Assembly: GCA_946894095.1 (NCBI GenBank)
Contig: OX335651.1
Span: 4,362,501 to 4,426,500 of the forward strand
From: Incurvaria masculella
Lineage: Eukaryota; Arthropoda; Insecta; Lepidoptera; Incurvariidae
DNA: 64,000 nucleotides
Direction of reading: 5' to 3'
The notes below the pieces were generated by a model that was given only the letters and a program-made list of their open reading frames with translations, was not told where the DNA came from and ran no database searches. Numbering within the stretch: the first letter of the stretch is position 1; every line of letters starts with the position of its first letter. The position numbers and the translations under genes are program-made. This document shows, one piece after another, positions 52,791-64,000 of the stretch.

Positions 52791-53417
52791 AAGTGTTCCA
52801 AGAAGACGAAGCACACCTAAGCGTTTGACAGGATGCAGTTTGATTTACTTTGACGCTCCAAGGAAATTTTAAATTTAAATGAGTAAGATGTTCGTAATAA
52901 AATTAATTCTGATTCATTATTCGCCGAAAGTGTAGCAGCCCGCCTTTTCTCTCGTTAGAGAGCCGTAATTTCAATTTGAGGGTACCCTCCTGACACGAGC
53001 CCCGCGCATGAATATTTTGCAAAGCCACCTTAATATTAAACAAGGAAATTTGCGTTTCGCATGTTGAGGAAAATTACAGGCCCGGGCTTTACGGGGATTT
53101 CAATTCTCCCGTTTCATTAGACCGAGATTTTAATGACATTTTAAATCAGGATCTGCATAAATAACCTTTCTGACGTCTGTCTGGATGTAAATAGGTGGTT
53201 TCGAATATACTGCAGTGATTGTACTACGACTTTTGTATAGTATTACCGTTTGGACAGTCAATAAAAACTTTGTTTGGATAACTTCGAAGGTTATAAATTA
53301 CTACAAAAATAATTGCTTGGTTAATATGCACTCTGAAAACAAATTAATCACGGAGATGAGAGAATTGGGCCATGGATATTTAGAAAATTTGGAACACGAG
53401 TTAATTCGAATACCTAA
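52791..53417. other. no recognised feature
   Basis: AT-rich DNA with a mixed-composition block at 52,930-53,110. A 69-codon frame at 53,215-53,424 runs into the following MITE. Confidence 0.3.
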
Positions 53418-53636
53418 GGGCTGATTTTTCAATAGCCTGATAAACAGCCAGAATACTATTCGACGGATTTATTTATCCTTCTGCTTATCCATCCGAAATT
53501 TAAGGTCCATATGTTTTTCAGTAAAATTGTAGTCAGATAATTGTGATATTATTCTCCGGCAATAACTATCCGTCTTTTGATAAACGTGAATTTGGTCTGT
53601 CAGTCCGATAACTACTGAGGATTGAAAAATCGGCCA
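53418..53636. mobile_element. GGGCTGATTTTTC MITE, copy 1 of 2
   Basis: Ends GGGCTGATTTTTCAATAGCC and GGATTGAAAAATCGGCCAT are inverted. The interior shares TATTCGACGGATTTATT, CAGATAATTGTGATA and ACTATCCGTCTTTTG with 55,260-55,500. About 220 bp, non-coding. Confidence 0.75.
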
Positions 53637-54279
53637 TAAAGCCCATATGTACTATGACATATTATATAAAATCGGTTGTTTTAGACGGGTGTCTTAGGTC
53701 AAGAAAACAAAGCAATGTTAATATCAGCAAAATCCTAAAATGCACGATGAAACTTACCCATCCGCCGACGAAGACAAATTGCAAACTTTCATGATAAAGC
53801 TCACATCCAAGCGCGGCAGGAAGTGAAAAGCAACACGCCTAAAAAGCAAGCCATCGCTCCCTTTTGTGTCTGCTCATAAAAGAAGTACACCCATTTGTAA
53901 GTACACGTCCACAAAGAATAGAGCACCGAGCAAGCTATGAAAGATGAAAGCTAGTACTTACATACTTCGCGTGACGAATGCAGACGAGCGCGCGGTCTCC
54001 CTTTCTGCTATCGTCTCTCTTTCTGCACTCTTCTCCCCACTAATCCACTCTTCACTGTCTTCTCACTTCGCTTATCAATCGGTCCGAAAGTTCCTTTGTG
54101 GGCCAATTGTTCCGTCCGGGACCTTTATTCTACGTAATTATTAATTAAGCGAAAATTAGTGTCCAACCGAGCGTCACTTTCTTTGAGTTTTCACTCTCCT
54201 TATATTAAAATATTATACCGACGATAAGATAAGATATAACTTTAACTACAGTTAACTACACTAACTTCCTAACCAGCTA
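53637..54279. other. no recognised feature
   Basis: CT-rich strip at 53,985-54,070 (CTCTCTTTCTGCACTCTTCT) within unique DNA; a 66-codon frame across it is unsupported. Confidence 0.3.
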
Positions 54280-54289
54280 CGAGAGGTCG

Positions 54290-54720
54290 AGAAGGGAATA
54301 AAATTGAAAGAGCCCCCGCAAGGCGGAGCGCGAGAGATTTGGCGTACACGTTCACGGGATAGTAAGGGGAAGTTCATACAGGATATGCGAAGTTCCGCGG
54401 GTGTTTGCGGGTGGTCGGGATCGCAGGACGCGCGGGGACACGGGAGACGTCAGGGCGCGGGAGCGGCTGTACCGTGAGTGAGCTTTCCTCGGTGCCGTTT
54501 CCAGAGTTCGCCGTCTCTCTCCGGCGGGGCGGTGAGAGCGAGAGGGAAGACGGGACGCGTGTCCTGCTCTCCAGCCGGTGTCTAGCTGCACTGAGGAAGC
54601 TGTCGGCCGAGTGCCCCGTGTAGAGAGGGGAGGGACCACTCCCTCACGGCTCTAGCGCTCCGGCCGAATCGCAGTCTTGCCGGGCGGTCGCAAGGTCTCA
54701 TTTTCCGGTCTCTTTGCTCC
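54290..54720 (+). promoter_or_regulatory. CpG-rich block with a splice-donor motif
   Basis: About 430 bp rich in CpG (GGACGCGCGGGGACACGG, CTCTCCGGCGGGGCGGTG) in AT-rich surroundings. GGCTGTACC|GTGAGTGAG at 54,472/54,473 is a good donor. Frames are open on both strands, as expected from composition. It may be a first exon or promoter of a host gene, or unmethylated CpG-rich DNA; direction and product are not determinable. Confidence 0.35.
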
Positions 54721-55257
54721 ACAAGGGAGATGAACACCTGGCTTTTGGCATCATATTGAAAACATACGCCTGGCTCCATACGTGCGGAGTGAAACGAGCG
54801 CATACTTCAGTGGGGCACGCGCGCACTATTATGCGACGTTGCGGTCGCGTTTTCTATGAGCACTTTATTTACTCGCTGAAATTTCTGCATCTCCGTATGC
54901 ATTTTGTTTTCGTAGCATCATTGAAATTGTTATTCAAACATTGAAGCAGTTGGATTCTCGATTGCAGTAAAGTGTTTTTCTGTGTATGCATTTGTTTAAA
55001 ATGTCTGTTATTATCGTTATATTATTCTCCGTACAAAAACATGCCCGTCATTTATCTAGATTTGAATTGGGAAGTTTATTATTCATTTCAGCCGCTATTC
55101 ATTTCGTTTTCGTCTGTGCTTTGGAACACCCACGGATTTACGAAAGCCTGCGAGGAGCGGGGTTGTCGGATTTGTGAGAACACCTAATAATGGTTTTACT
55201 TATATTAGTATTTTATACAGGATCATATTGTAAGTTTATAAATGTTAACTATTTTAA
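54721..55257. other. no recognised feature
   Basis: Overlapping short frames at 54,714-54,944 and 54,972-55,187 lack motifs. The first may continue from the CpG-rich block but shows no family resemblance. Confidence 0.3.
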
Positions 55258-55499
55258 AGGGCTGATTTTTCAATAGTCTGATAATCAGCCAGATAACTAT
55301 TCGACGGATTTATTGATGCCTCTGCTTATCTATCTGCTTATATAGTAAGTCCATATTTTTATGATTTAATTATAATCAGATAATTATGATAGTATATATA
55401 ATCATCCGGTAGAACCTATCCGTCTTTTGGTAAAAGTAAATTATTACCTCAGTAAATCAGACCGTAAAGTACCATCTGAGGATCGAAAAATCGGGCCTA
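55258..55499. mobile_element. GGGCTGATTTTTC MITE, copy 2 of 2
   Basis: Ends AGGGCTGATTTTTCAATAGT and GGATCGAAAAATCGGGCCTAA are inverted. The interior parallels copy 1 (TATTCGACGGATTTATTGAT, CAGATAATTATGATA, CCTATCCGTCTTTTGG). The two copies lie 1.6 kb apart in the same orientation. Confidence 0.78.
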
Positions 55500-56137
55500 A
55501 GTCATACAGCAATAAATTATTTATCTAATAATACAAACTAAAATCTCACATTAACATTAATTAAAACGAAACACACTAAACTATAATATCTAAAATCTAA
55601 AAGTGATATTATATCCTCCTCTAGAAAAGACAATGCGGCCATAGTACCGAGAACTTGAATTGTATTACTTATATTTTCAGTCCTCTTTATCAAATATATT
55701 AAATACATTGTTTCTAAGCATTAAAAAAATATTCCAATATAAACTAGCTCAATGAAACAGGATGGTGGTAGGCACTTAAATGTTAGACCCATTGCTCTCA
55801 CGGTTTTTTGCACAGAAACTCGCAAATATAATTAACACTAGAAGCCGTATCTCTCAAAACGGAAAGCATCATATTTCCACGAGAGGTAGAGAGAATACGA
55901 ATTCGAATTTGAATAGTTAGGAAATATAAATGAAAATATACAGCAAATTGCTGAAAACAATGGAACGACGTGTCTTTTTTAAGGTTTCTAGCATAATTAT
56001 TGTATAGCTCGGTTCTAACAAAAGTAATCTCTTAAGTCGTCCTGTAAAGTGAAAAAATCCAATAGTGAATCAGATATTGATATTAGTGCAGATAATGTTA
56101 CAGGTGATACATAATTAATATCACATCTATTAATCTA
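55500..56137. other. AT-rich stretch, no recognised feature
   Basis: No ORF or repeat partner seen. Confidence 0.3.
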
Positions 56138-56438
56138 CACTGAAAAAAATATATTTGCAACTCTTTAATGTTTTAGCACAGTTAAGATTCAGTCATTTAT
56201 GGTAAAGTATTTCTCATTACGGTAAGTATATATTAATGAGCAAAAACAGTGAGTATCAAACAATTATTTCAACCGATTGACAGTACCGCTTGGTGAAAAT
56301 AACACGTATGATAGATCAGATAATTTAGCATCCTCATACCTAAACATTTTGGACCAATTTTTGCGATTAAGACGAAATAGCAAGAGCCCGACGCCGCTTA
56401 GTTAGAGCAGCTCAGAATAATTATTTTCAAAATTTTAT

Positions 56439-56469
56439 GTTATGCGGGTTAGTCACTAACCCGCATAAC
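56439..56469. repeat. perfect 14-bp hairpin
   Basis: GTTATGCGGGTTAG and CTAACCCGCATAAC around TCA. GC-rich stem in AT-rich DNA; possibly the end or core of a foldback element in the 950-bp insert. Confidence 0.7.
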
Positions 56470-56744
56470 GCGTGAAACCGGTTTTTTTTATTGTTTCGTT
56501 TAATAAATTGGAAAAAGTTAAACATACTCTTCGCTGAATGGGTAGATAACGTTAAGATCTTTGAAATAGTATTAAATTAAATATTAGTTAATAAACCTGA
56601 CTTCAACATTTTTTTCCATGAATAAAATATCAATTTCTGTTACATTTTTCTTTCTGTTTTACTAGAACGTTAGCTGAAATTATACATGTTTTTTTTCATG
56701 TTCTCATTCCATAAAGATCAGGAAATTTAAGCTATCAAACCATT

Positions 56745-56890
56745 CGCACTTTCAGTTTCAGTTTCAGTTTCTTTATTTCCTCCATTAGATGTATATTACA
56801 CACTCGGATTCGTCATTTTTTTTTCCTGTCGGTTCGATTACTTCTGGCGAAGAAGAGCCGACAAGAAACTTCGTCAGGTTGGTCATTGTA
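56745..56890 (+). repeat. repeat with GAAGAAGA...AAGAAACTTC motif, copy 2 of 2
   Basis: Follows a (CAGTTT)n-like run TTTCAGTTTCAGTTTCAGTT. Parallels 51,870-52,010. Confidence 0.5.
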
Positions 56891-57602
56891 TTATTATTTT
56901 TTCCAGTGATACTTACAAACTAGTTTACAGTGATTGATTGATTACTACTGCTCACAAAGAACATTATTATAAGAACATTATATACATTGGTGAGGAGCAA
57001 ACTCTTGACTACTATAATGACATCTTATTCTAAATTAATAGGAATTATGATCTAAATTATTCAGGTGTAAAAAGCCATCGTCATTTTTGATACAAGGTAA
57101 TATCAAATTAAATATAAGTTAGTAAATAAACAAATTCATACTACAATGTAGTACCCATGTCAGAGAAAATAATAATAATAGAAAATAATAATAATAAAAA
57201 AAAATAAAAAAAAACACGATACAGAATTGTATCGATTGTCAAGTTGTTAGCTTAAAAAAAACTGGCACTGGCACTGGCTAGTATAATAATCTTAACTGAT
57301 TAATCATTACGGCTAGTTACCAATTAGGTATGCAACTGTCCTATTTCAAGAGGTACTGGAATTTTAAAATATTGTACAGTGCCTTTTCACTGAATATTAA
57401 AAAAACGCTAAATCTGGAAAAAATGCTAAAGCTAGAAACTGTTTTCACACAGTTAGGGAAATAGTAAGAGAAAACAGTTTAAAAAAATCAGTAACATTTA
57501 ATGTTTGAGGCTAACGATTTCACTTATTTAGAGTAACCGATTTACTTAGTAGACTCTATTTTGACGTTGCAAGATGGTCGTTGTTATTGGAATGACAATT
57601 TG

Positions 57603-57985
57603 TCAGCCTCAATGGCCCAGTGGCGCGACACTTCGGCGATCGCTCTCCGAAGTTAAGGAACGCTGGGTCCGGTCTGGTGTTGGATGGGTGACCATTCGAC
57701 CGTTGAGAGAGGCTGGCCGTGGTTCGGATTCCACGTTAAACTGTAGGTCCCCTTCCTTACTTACTAGGTGGTAGGGTTAATCCCGCCCGGGTTGGTACCA
57801 CCGCATTGGATGAACGATGGTCGAAGCGGCAATGAAAATTGTCCGTGTTTTCCATCCAGTTCAATGTAGCCGTGCAATATAAGGAAGATCCTGGTATGGC
57901 ACCTAGTTCCCATGTGGTGTGTTGGGCTAATACCGTGACAGAAGGTGTGGTATTAGCCATCCATGTCCAGTCAAATAAAAAAAAA
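57603..57985 (+). mobile_element. 5S-headed SINE, full length
   Basis: The head TCAGCCTCAATGGCCCAGTG, GATCGCTCTCCGAAGTTAAG, GGTCCGGTCTGG and TTGGATGGGTGACCATTCGA retains 5S rRNA box A, intermediate and box C similarity. The body and tail are almost identical to 7,089 and 30,178, ending GCCATCCATGTCCAGTCAAA and an A run. Minus frame 57,757-58,038 is an artefact. Confidence 0.9.
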
Positions 57986-58064
57986 TTTGATTCACAGATT
58001 TTCGGTGTACGTTGATGCGTAGTAGTAAAAGTGTTCATACTCCAAAGGAAATAAAAAAGTTTTC

Positions 58065-58690
58065 CTTAGAAACCTTCAACCGGAGCCTCGTTGTTAAACT
58101 CAAAGAGACCCTGGAGAATTTTCCAGATGGGGTATCCAGAACCTCGTTGAGTTTAACGCGTGCAAGACACAGGCGTCCGTATTCAGTGCAAAGAGGACAC
58201 CTTTAAGTGTAGCTCCGAGCTTCCAGGGTACAACTCTGCGTATTGACGACCACATAGGGATTCTTGGTGTCGTCCTGATGCATGACTTTAATTTTCGACT
58301 TCATATCGAGGATAAAGCCAGGCTCGCCTCAAAAAAGCTGGGAGTCCTCAACAGGGCACGTCAGTATTTCACGCCTACAGGCGCAGATAAGGTCTTGAGT
58401 GGAGTATTGTTCGCATTACTGGGACGGCTCAGCTAAGTATGTGCATGGCTCCCTGGACTCGATACAGCGCCGTGCCGTGCGTCTCGTCGACGATCCCAGG
58501 GTATCTCTTAATTAAGGGACCCTTCAACGCCCAATCTAGGGTCTCTAGGATGCATAACGCTGTCCCTTTTCTACCACCGCCCAAGGCGGAACAGACAAGG
58601 AATGCACCCATTCAATGTCGACATTCCCAAAATAAGAACTCACCGATCCTATAGATATTTTATCTATAGGATCCATGGAAGTTTTTCCTT
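58065..58690 (+). pseudogene. 5'-truncated Jockey-like LINE ORF2, broken
   Basis: In shifting frames the plus strand gives LGVVLMHDFNFRLHIEDKA, SKKLGVLNRARQYF, EYCSHYWDGSAKYVHGS, DSIQRRAVRLVDDP and then FNVDIPKIRTHRSYRYFIYR, the C-terminal third of a Jockey-type reverse transcriptase including the conserved EYCSH..W and QRRAVRL blocks. Frameshifts and an internal deletion abolish function. The terminal block resembles 2,870-2,985. Confidence 0.75.
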
Positions 58691-58994
58691 CAAATTACAA
58701 CCTGGGGTTGTTCAAACATGGTGTGAAGTGAATGATTTGAATATTTTTTTCCTTTTTTAGAAATTATATTTTATGAACGAATATAACGCAAAAGCGATGC
58801 AGTTTTAAAATTGTTTAAAAGTTTCATCGGCCAATCAATACTATTTAATGATACAAATAATGTAATGAAAGCATAGTCTTCTGCACGAATTAATGTTTTC
58901 CCAAAATCAAAACTGAGTGAAATGACAGCAAAAAGTCGAGATTAATATTTTTTTGCTGTGGCCTATTAAAAAATCATAAACGTGCAGACATATA

Positions 58995-59371
58995 TCAGCC
59001 TATCCGTAGCCCAGGGGCTCGACGCCTTGCGGTTTGATATCCTTGGTGAAGCACTTCTGAGCGCGGTTGGTTTCTGGATGCGTGACCATTTTCAACCATT
59101 GAGACTGGCCATAGTTCGGATTCCACGTAAAACTGTAGGGCCACTTTCTTACTTACTAGGTAGTAGCGTTAATCCCGCCCGATATGGTACCATCGCATTG
59201 AATGAACGACGGTCGAAGAGGCGATGAAAATTGTTCATGTTTCCCATCCAGTTCAATGTAGCCAAGCAAAATAAGGAAGGTCCTGGCATTGCGCCTAGTT
59301 CCCGTGTGGTGTGTTAGGCTAATATCTTACGTTCAGTTTGGTGTTAGCTATCCATGTCCAGTTACAGAAAA
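58995..59371 (+). mobile_element. 5S-headed SINE, diverged
   Basis: TCAGCCTATCCGTAGCCCAG, GGTGAAGCACTTCTGAGC and TTTCTGGATGCGTGACCATT align to the head; the body is clear (GGATTCCACGTAAAACTGTA, CATCGCATTGAATGAACGAC, TCCTGGCATTGCGCCTAGTT), ending TATCCATGTCCAGTTACAG. An older member of the 5S subfamily. Confidence 0.75.
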
Positions 59372-59764
59372 TATATGCGTATATTCGTATATTCATCAAC
59401 GGATATTAAGTACCAAAATCAGTTAGGCACATTGGCTAAATTTCGAAAGTAAATGTACTGTACTTCTGCCTTCGGGTGTTTTTGTTCACCGTGTAAATAC
59501 AATTGGAATTGTAAACAATTTTTGACTAGTCCAACTTTTTAACATTGCAAACGATAAACTCCGAGGTGTAATCAGTTAGTTACGGGCCATGTCAAAGTTG
59601 TAACTGAACTGTAACTGATGTTGAAAAATTGTTGTTTGATTGAAGAAAATATTGCTACAATCTAAGGAAAAAATGTGTTTTCGGTAATAAGATTTCGGGC
59701 CAAAAGTAACGTCAAGCAAGAATATCTAGCAAGCCAAAGAAATGGTACCTGTGTGCACTAATTT

Positions 59765-60085
59765 AAAAAAACCGGCCAAGTGCGAGTTGAACTCGCACAC
59801 GAAGGGTTCCGTACCATCGTGCAAGATTTAACACAAACCATTTTTTTTGTGTGTTTTTTATTATTTTAAATATAACCTATTTGTTCTTATAGCGGCAAAA
59901 TAAATACACACTCTGTGAAAATTTCAGCTGCCTGCCTATTACGGCGCATGAGATACAGCCCTGTGACAGACGGACGGACGGACGGACGGACGGACGGACG
60001 GACGGACGGATGGGCGGACAGACAGACAGCGGAGGCTTAGTAATAGGGTTCAGTTGAAACCCTTTGGGTACGGAACCCTAAAAAA
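59765..60085 (-). mobile_element. (GACG)n microsatellite element
   Basis: Complete inverse copy: AACCGGCCAAGTGCGAGTTG, GAAGGGTTCCGTACCATCG, TATAGCGGCAAAATAAATAC, (GACG)n of about 13 units, GAGGCTTAGTAATAGGGTTC and TTTGGGTACGGAACCCTAAA. Confidence 0.85.
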
Positions 60086-60583
60086 CCATAACTACTCCTC
60101 ATAATTATGGCTTCACACCTGATGAATGTAGGCGCAGCCAACAAAATGCAAAGCATTAACGTGGCGGCGACTCGATATATTTCTCAGAAGAAACTCTGAG
60201 AAAACTACGAGAAATTTTCAAGGGAAAACTGGGGAGAAAACAGCCACGGCTTGACTCAGCCACGCGATGGATTACGACGTTTTTTTTTTTGTGGGGATAA
60301 ATGAACTTCTCGGGCTGATAAATTCAAATGGATTGAGCACCATTATTAAACTTTGGAAGAACGGTGATGAACTTTGAAAAATCGGATTCCAGTTTGGTTA
60401 CCTGGAAAGATGTACTAAGTTATATCATCGCAAAAACTCTATTGAGCACTTCTATCACGACCAGGCAGACGTTTTGGTTTGCTCATAGTGACTACAAGGC
60501 TTTTAAAAATCGGAATATATTTTTCATTATTTTTCACCTCTGGCAGCAGAATCGAACACAACAATGCTTTGATAAAAATCCAG

Positions 60584-60633
60584 CTCGGTTGAATATCTTC
60601 GTGCTCTCTTGAGCACGAAGATATTCAACCGAG
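60584..60633. repeat. perfect 23-bp-arm hairpin, 4-nt loop
   Basis: The left arm CTCGGTTGAATATCTTCGTG (plus CTC) and right arm GAGCACGAAGATATTCAACC (plus GAG) are exact complements around TCTT. It is embedded in AT-rich DNA. Confidence 0.85.
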
Positions 60634-60891
60634 ATGGTTAGAAGTAAAATATTGTATACCCGAATTCTAACAATTAGTAACAATTAGAAGAATATATTTC
60701 TGGAAACACTATATCCAGTGGTTTTGTCGTTCTTGGCCCAAGCGAAGTAAAAGGGCATTATACAAAGGCCTCAGAACTCGTACAGGCATTTACTAATTGA
60801 CTACATTCCAGCGGTGCTTTCATCGATTCCCAAGTGGGATGACTTACAAGCTTACTCCCTTGACGTTGAATGAGTGCCTCACCTTAAGATC

Positions 60892-61213
60892 TAAAAACCG
60901 GCCAAGTGCGAGCCGGACTCGCACACGAAGGGTTCCGTACCAGCGTAAAAAAATAATACAAAAAAATCACGTTTTTTGTATGGGGACCCCCTTTAATTTT
61001 AATTATTTATTAATCTTACCTATTTGTTCTTATAGCGGCAAAATAAATACACACTCTGTGAAAATTTCAGCTGTCTATCTTTTACGGTTTTACAGCCCTG
61101 TGACAGGCGGACAGACGTACGGACAGACGGACGGACGGACGGACGGACGGACGGACAGCGGAGGCTTAGTAATAGGGTTCCGTTTTCACCCTTTGGGTAC
61201 GGAACCCTAAAAA
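60892..61213 (-). mobile_element. (GACG)n microsatellite element
   Basis: Complete: AAAAACCGGCCAAGTGCGAG, GGACTCGCACACGAAGGGTT, CCCCTTTAATTTTAATT, TATAGCGGCAAAATAAATAC, (GACG)n and TTTGGGTACGGAACCCTAAA. The ORF through it is spurious. Confidence 0.85.
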
Positions 61214-63460
61214 TGAATTTATGGATAGGATTTCGTGAGTTGTTGGAACAAGAACTCCAAAAGCCCAGTTTAAGTCGCGAATCGTGACCGATCAGGTTTC
61301 ACCTAAACGCTTATTGATTGAAAGAAAACTGAAATAGATTTCTTACCCAAAAATGCAAAAACAATACTAAAAACAAAATATTGGTTAATTTGATTGGATT
61401 TACATAAACATAAACACGATTTGTGAAGTTTCCCAAAAAACTAATCTTAAGTCCAGAAAAGAGAGCGTACATCATTGTTCTGTCGAAACAAGACCATGCT
61501 CCGTCTTATTTTTATTGTAAATGTCTTGAATCCACAAAATAGATTTGTGGATTTCAATCCCAACATAACACAATCTGAACAGACGGTTTTGAGTTGTTTG
61601 GCTAAAGAGCAGATAAGGCTACTATTGAGATATTTAAGACGAGCCATGATGTATTTTCCCAGGTTTACATATTTCCACTTACGGAAGATGTAAAAAATAA
61701 TGTGTCGATATTATGAAACAGCACAAATCTCGTGTTATTTGTCGAGACAGTTTAAGTTCTAGCAGCTGTATTCAGAGTGGGCGGACTAACTTTGATCCGC
61801 AGGACTGAACCGGTTTTTGTATGGTTAGTCCGGTGCTGATTTTGTAGTAAGTTTTGACAGGTGCTCTCTGAATATGACTGCAGGAGTTCGACAATTGTCA
61901 CCAATGTTTGCCTATACGTCGTAGGCAGCTTTTAGTTTCTTCGATCCCGTTTTTTAAATCTAGTGGATACTTTAATTATTAACACCACAAGTAGTTTTGA
62001 TCCTAACTAATTATTAGAAGGAATCGTACAAAGTTCTTTGAATCAAATAATGTTTTGACCCCATGGGAAAATAATCCACTACGAAATTTACAAGACTTGT
62101 TTTATATCTGAAAGCTATAAATTTACCTTCTTCCTAAAATCAATAAGTAGCCAAATTATTTATTCTGTGCTAAAAGACAAGAACGCTGCCACATTCACGA
62201 TATCAAGGCTCAAGTTATTCGACCCGCGTAGTGCTAGAAGTTTACACATGGATGAAACTCACTCGTGCAGAAAACTCTAAATTGTACACTCAGTTGTGTC
62301 GCCGATAGCAGACTGCCTCCTCTTATCCGGAACCAGTTCTCTATATTGAATAATAGCTCTTAGACACTGGAAATAAGATCCATTAATAACTATTTACCGA
62401 TTAATCTTGCGTGGAGGTAATCTATTCTCCTCTCACGTCTAGACGTACATATTTGAGGGGATGTTTGGATTACAAGTGTGCGTTTGTATCAGCAATCAGT
62501 TTGGTAACATTGTCTGTGTGCTTGATCTCTTAATCAATTTAACATGGATTATAATTTAGAGGGCTTTGAAAGCCTCTGTGGAGATACCGTTTTATTAAAG
62601 GCTCACATGGGTTTGCATTGAAATAAAATTGCAAACAGTTCGGTCTATTTAACCTCAAAGGCTCTTTGGTCAATGCTTCAATTGTTGATAATTTACTCGT
62701 TGATTAAGAAATATCTTTGCGTTAGGTGAATACCCTAAATCAGCACTATTTAATGAATGGTCTCATTGGGTCTTCAGGTGTCAAATTTTATGGTGAACAT
62801 GTAGATTATTTGGTAGACAGGAAAAATATTTGGTGGACTATTTCTATACCCTGGCGATGAGAAACAAATTTGAGAAACTTTTTGGTATTAATATCAACCA
62901 CATGTTCTTTGGGTGATCCGACTCACTGTGGCGAAAACTTTGAAAATAGGTTGGATGGGCGTTGTGTCTACGGCGAATCCAAAAATAGGATTGTTATTAT
63001 TAATATAAATCTAAGGAAAGCCCAACATTACCGAAGTGGTGGTTACTTAGGTAGTACTGGGCTTTTTCCTGATACCTCATACAATGATACAGCAATGGGC
63101 AAACTCATTACGCGTGAATTAAAATATCATTTGGCGATAGCAGTTGACAACAGTGAACCGCTGGGTATTGACATCATGTATTGGTGCTCAGCAACCAGAA
63201 ATTGCGACCGTGAACTTAGATGATCTAAGCCCGTAAAGAAGCATGTTGGGATGAATAGAACTTTGGGAACGACTAATCCAACCAGGATTATTTATTTCTT
63301 AAAGTTTAAACCCAAAAATGTAAGATCCAAACTACAGCATTAATTTGGCTACTACATACCTCCTCATATACAATATTGCAAATCCTTAGGAACAAAACCA
63401 AATCATGCTTACCACCTTATTTCACAACTCAACATCTCATATACTCTAAAGCCTCTACTA
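61214..63460. other. AT-rich stretch with one unrecognised ORF
   Basis: A 117-codon frame at 62,870-63,223 is the longest non-repeat frame in the right third. It lacks an ATG start (opens with TTG), contains CSLGDPTHCGENFENRLDGR, and is unrecognised. It could be an exon piece or a retroelement remnant. The rest shows no feature. Confidence 0.25.
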
Positions 63461-63680
63461 GACACGTCACATCGATTGCGATCTGAGGACCCCGTCGCGA
63501 GAGAAAGGAGAGCGGATGATAGAGGGAGGGAATAAGGAGCTAATCGCTGCTAATTGATAGCAGCTAAGAGGGACCAAGTGGCCGCTAATCTCTTGCCGGG
63601 TGGCGAGCTTAGAGCCGCCGTATGGGCGCGCTCTTACTCGCTTGCTTTTCTCAAGGTTCGCCAATTTCGACGTAGTTGGA
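63461..63680. other. CpG-richer patch
   Basis: CCCCGTCGCGAGAGAAAGGA and GGTGGCGAGCTTAGAGCCGC stand out by composition. A 75-codon minus frame lies across it with no motif. CTAATCGCTGCTAATTGATAGCAGC has partial dyad symmetry. Confidence 0.3.
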
Positions 63681-64000
63681 AGATTCGTTTTCATGATAAT
63701 AGTTAATAGCGTCTGCTGGATTTTAAATTGAACATTCCCTTACTTATTTATAATACTGAGAAAAAAGACGAGCATTACATTTTGGTTAATGTGAACAAGT
63801 TTCATCAGCACAATTTAAGTAGAGTCAACTATAAAATGAAGTGTTATCAGAACAAACATTCCGTTGCGATATCTAAGCGTGTATGGTACAAAGGCTACGA
63901 AATCATTTAATGGCGGTTAAAACATACGGCTGTGTATATGCTGCTACGGTTGCGTAGTAAATCGGGCTTCGCCGAAATGTTTCACCGCTGCGCCGCGGGC
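63681..64000. other. window end, no recognised feature
   Basis: A 60-codon Lys/Asn-rich frame at 63,728-63,910 is unsupported. GC rises at the very edge. Confidence 0.3.

Larger units (their letters stand above)
56138..57598 (+). repeat. CACTGAAAAAAA repeat family, copy 2, interrupted
   Basis: The left part (56,138-56,327) matches 30,915-31,130, and the right part (57,283-57,598) matches 31,135-31,184 and then 34,552-34,770. About 950 bp between 56,328 and 57,283 is absent from copy 1 and holds a perfect hairpin and a LINE-like fragment. A 5S-headed SINE starts at its right end. Confidence 0.65.

Noticed and set aside
60797..61210. 137-codon plus frame
   Set aside because: Most of it runs through the (GACG)n microsatellite element.

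Overview
The window looks like repeat-rich nuclear DNA from an insect, most likely a moth or butterfly (Lepidoptera). It is AT-rich and gene-poor. It carries non-LTR retrotransposons with AT-rich tails, many copies of tRNA- and 5S-headed SINEs, several MITE families, and a GTCC/GACG microsatellite-bearing repeat with GGGTTCCGTACC ends that I remember as typical of Lepidoptera. The taxon call is an inference from repeat types; no host gene confirms it. No bacterial operon, CRISPR array or confidently recognised host protein gene is visible.

The only intact protein-coding unit is a non-LTR retrotransposon (about 22,805-28,131, + strand). It has ORF1 (a 275-residue RNA-binding ORF1p-like protein) and ORF2 (988 residues, endonuclease plus reverse transcriptase), both uninterrupted, separated by an unusually long 844-nt spacer. 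Fragments of at least three other LINE families lie at 2.6-3.0, 3.8-4.0, 8.7, 10.3, 30.6, 38.7-39.3, 47.4 and 58.1-58.7 kb.

The most striking pattern is a SINE superfamily of about 19 copies. They share one body and tail but carry two unrelated Pol III heads. One is tRNA-like with A and B boxes (for example 44,253). The other clearly resembles 5S rRNA (7,089; 19,758; 30,178; 44,757; 57,603; 58,995). Other well-defined mobile DNA includes a TTAA-flanked, piggyBac-like foldback MITE (406-757), a non-autonomous hAT with an 8-bp target duplication whose unfilled counterpart survives in a nearby duplicate (21,545-22,075), a long-TIR MITE family in three copies, two copies of a GGGCTGATTTTTC-ended MITE, and short near-perfect hairpins at 28.6, 56.4 and 60.6 kb.

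Local tandem arrays are a 149-bp x4 minisatellite (11,895), an exact 105-bp x4 array that is open in one frame (35,302), a degenerate ~134-bp array (32,164) and a 285-bp tandem of the microsatellite-bearing element (39.4-40.2 kb). A 73-nt tRNA-like cloverleaf with a bacterial-type leucine D arm lies at 37,737.

Host-gene signal is weak. Candidate exon ends with good splice motifs occur at 14,202, 31,881-31,946 and 54,472, and GC-rich, CpG-rich blocks lie near 22.2, 31.4, 54.4 and 63.5 kb. A ~3.4-kb block (31,187-34,554) appears to be an insertion splitting an older repeat.
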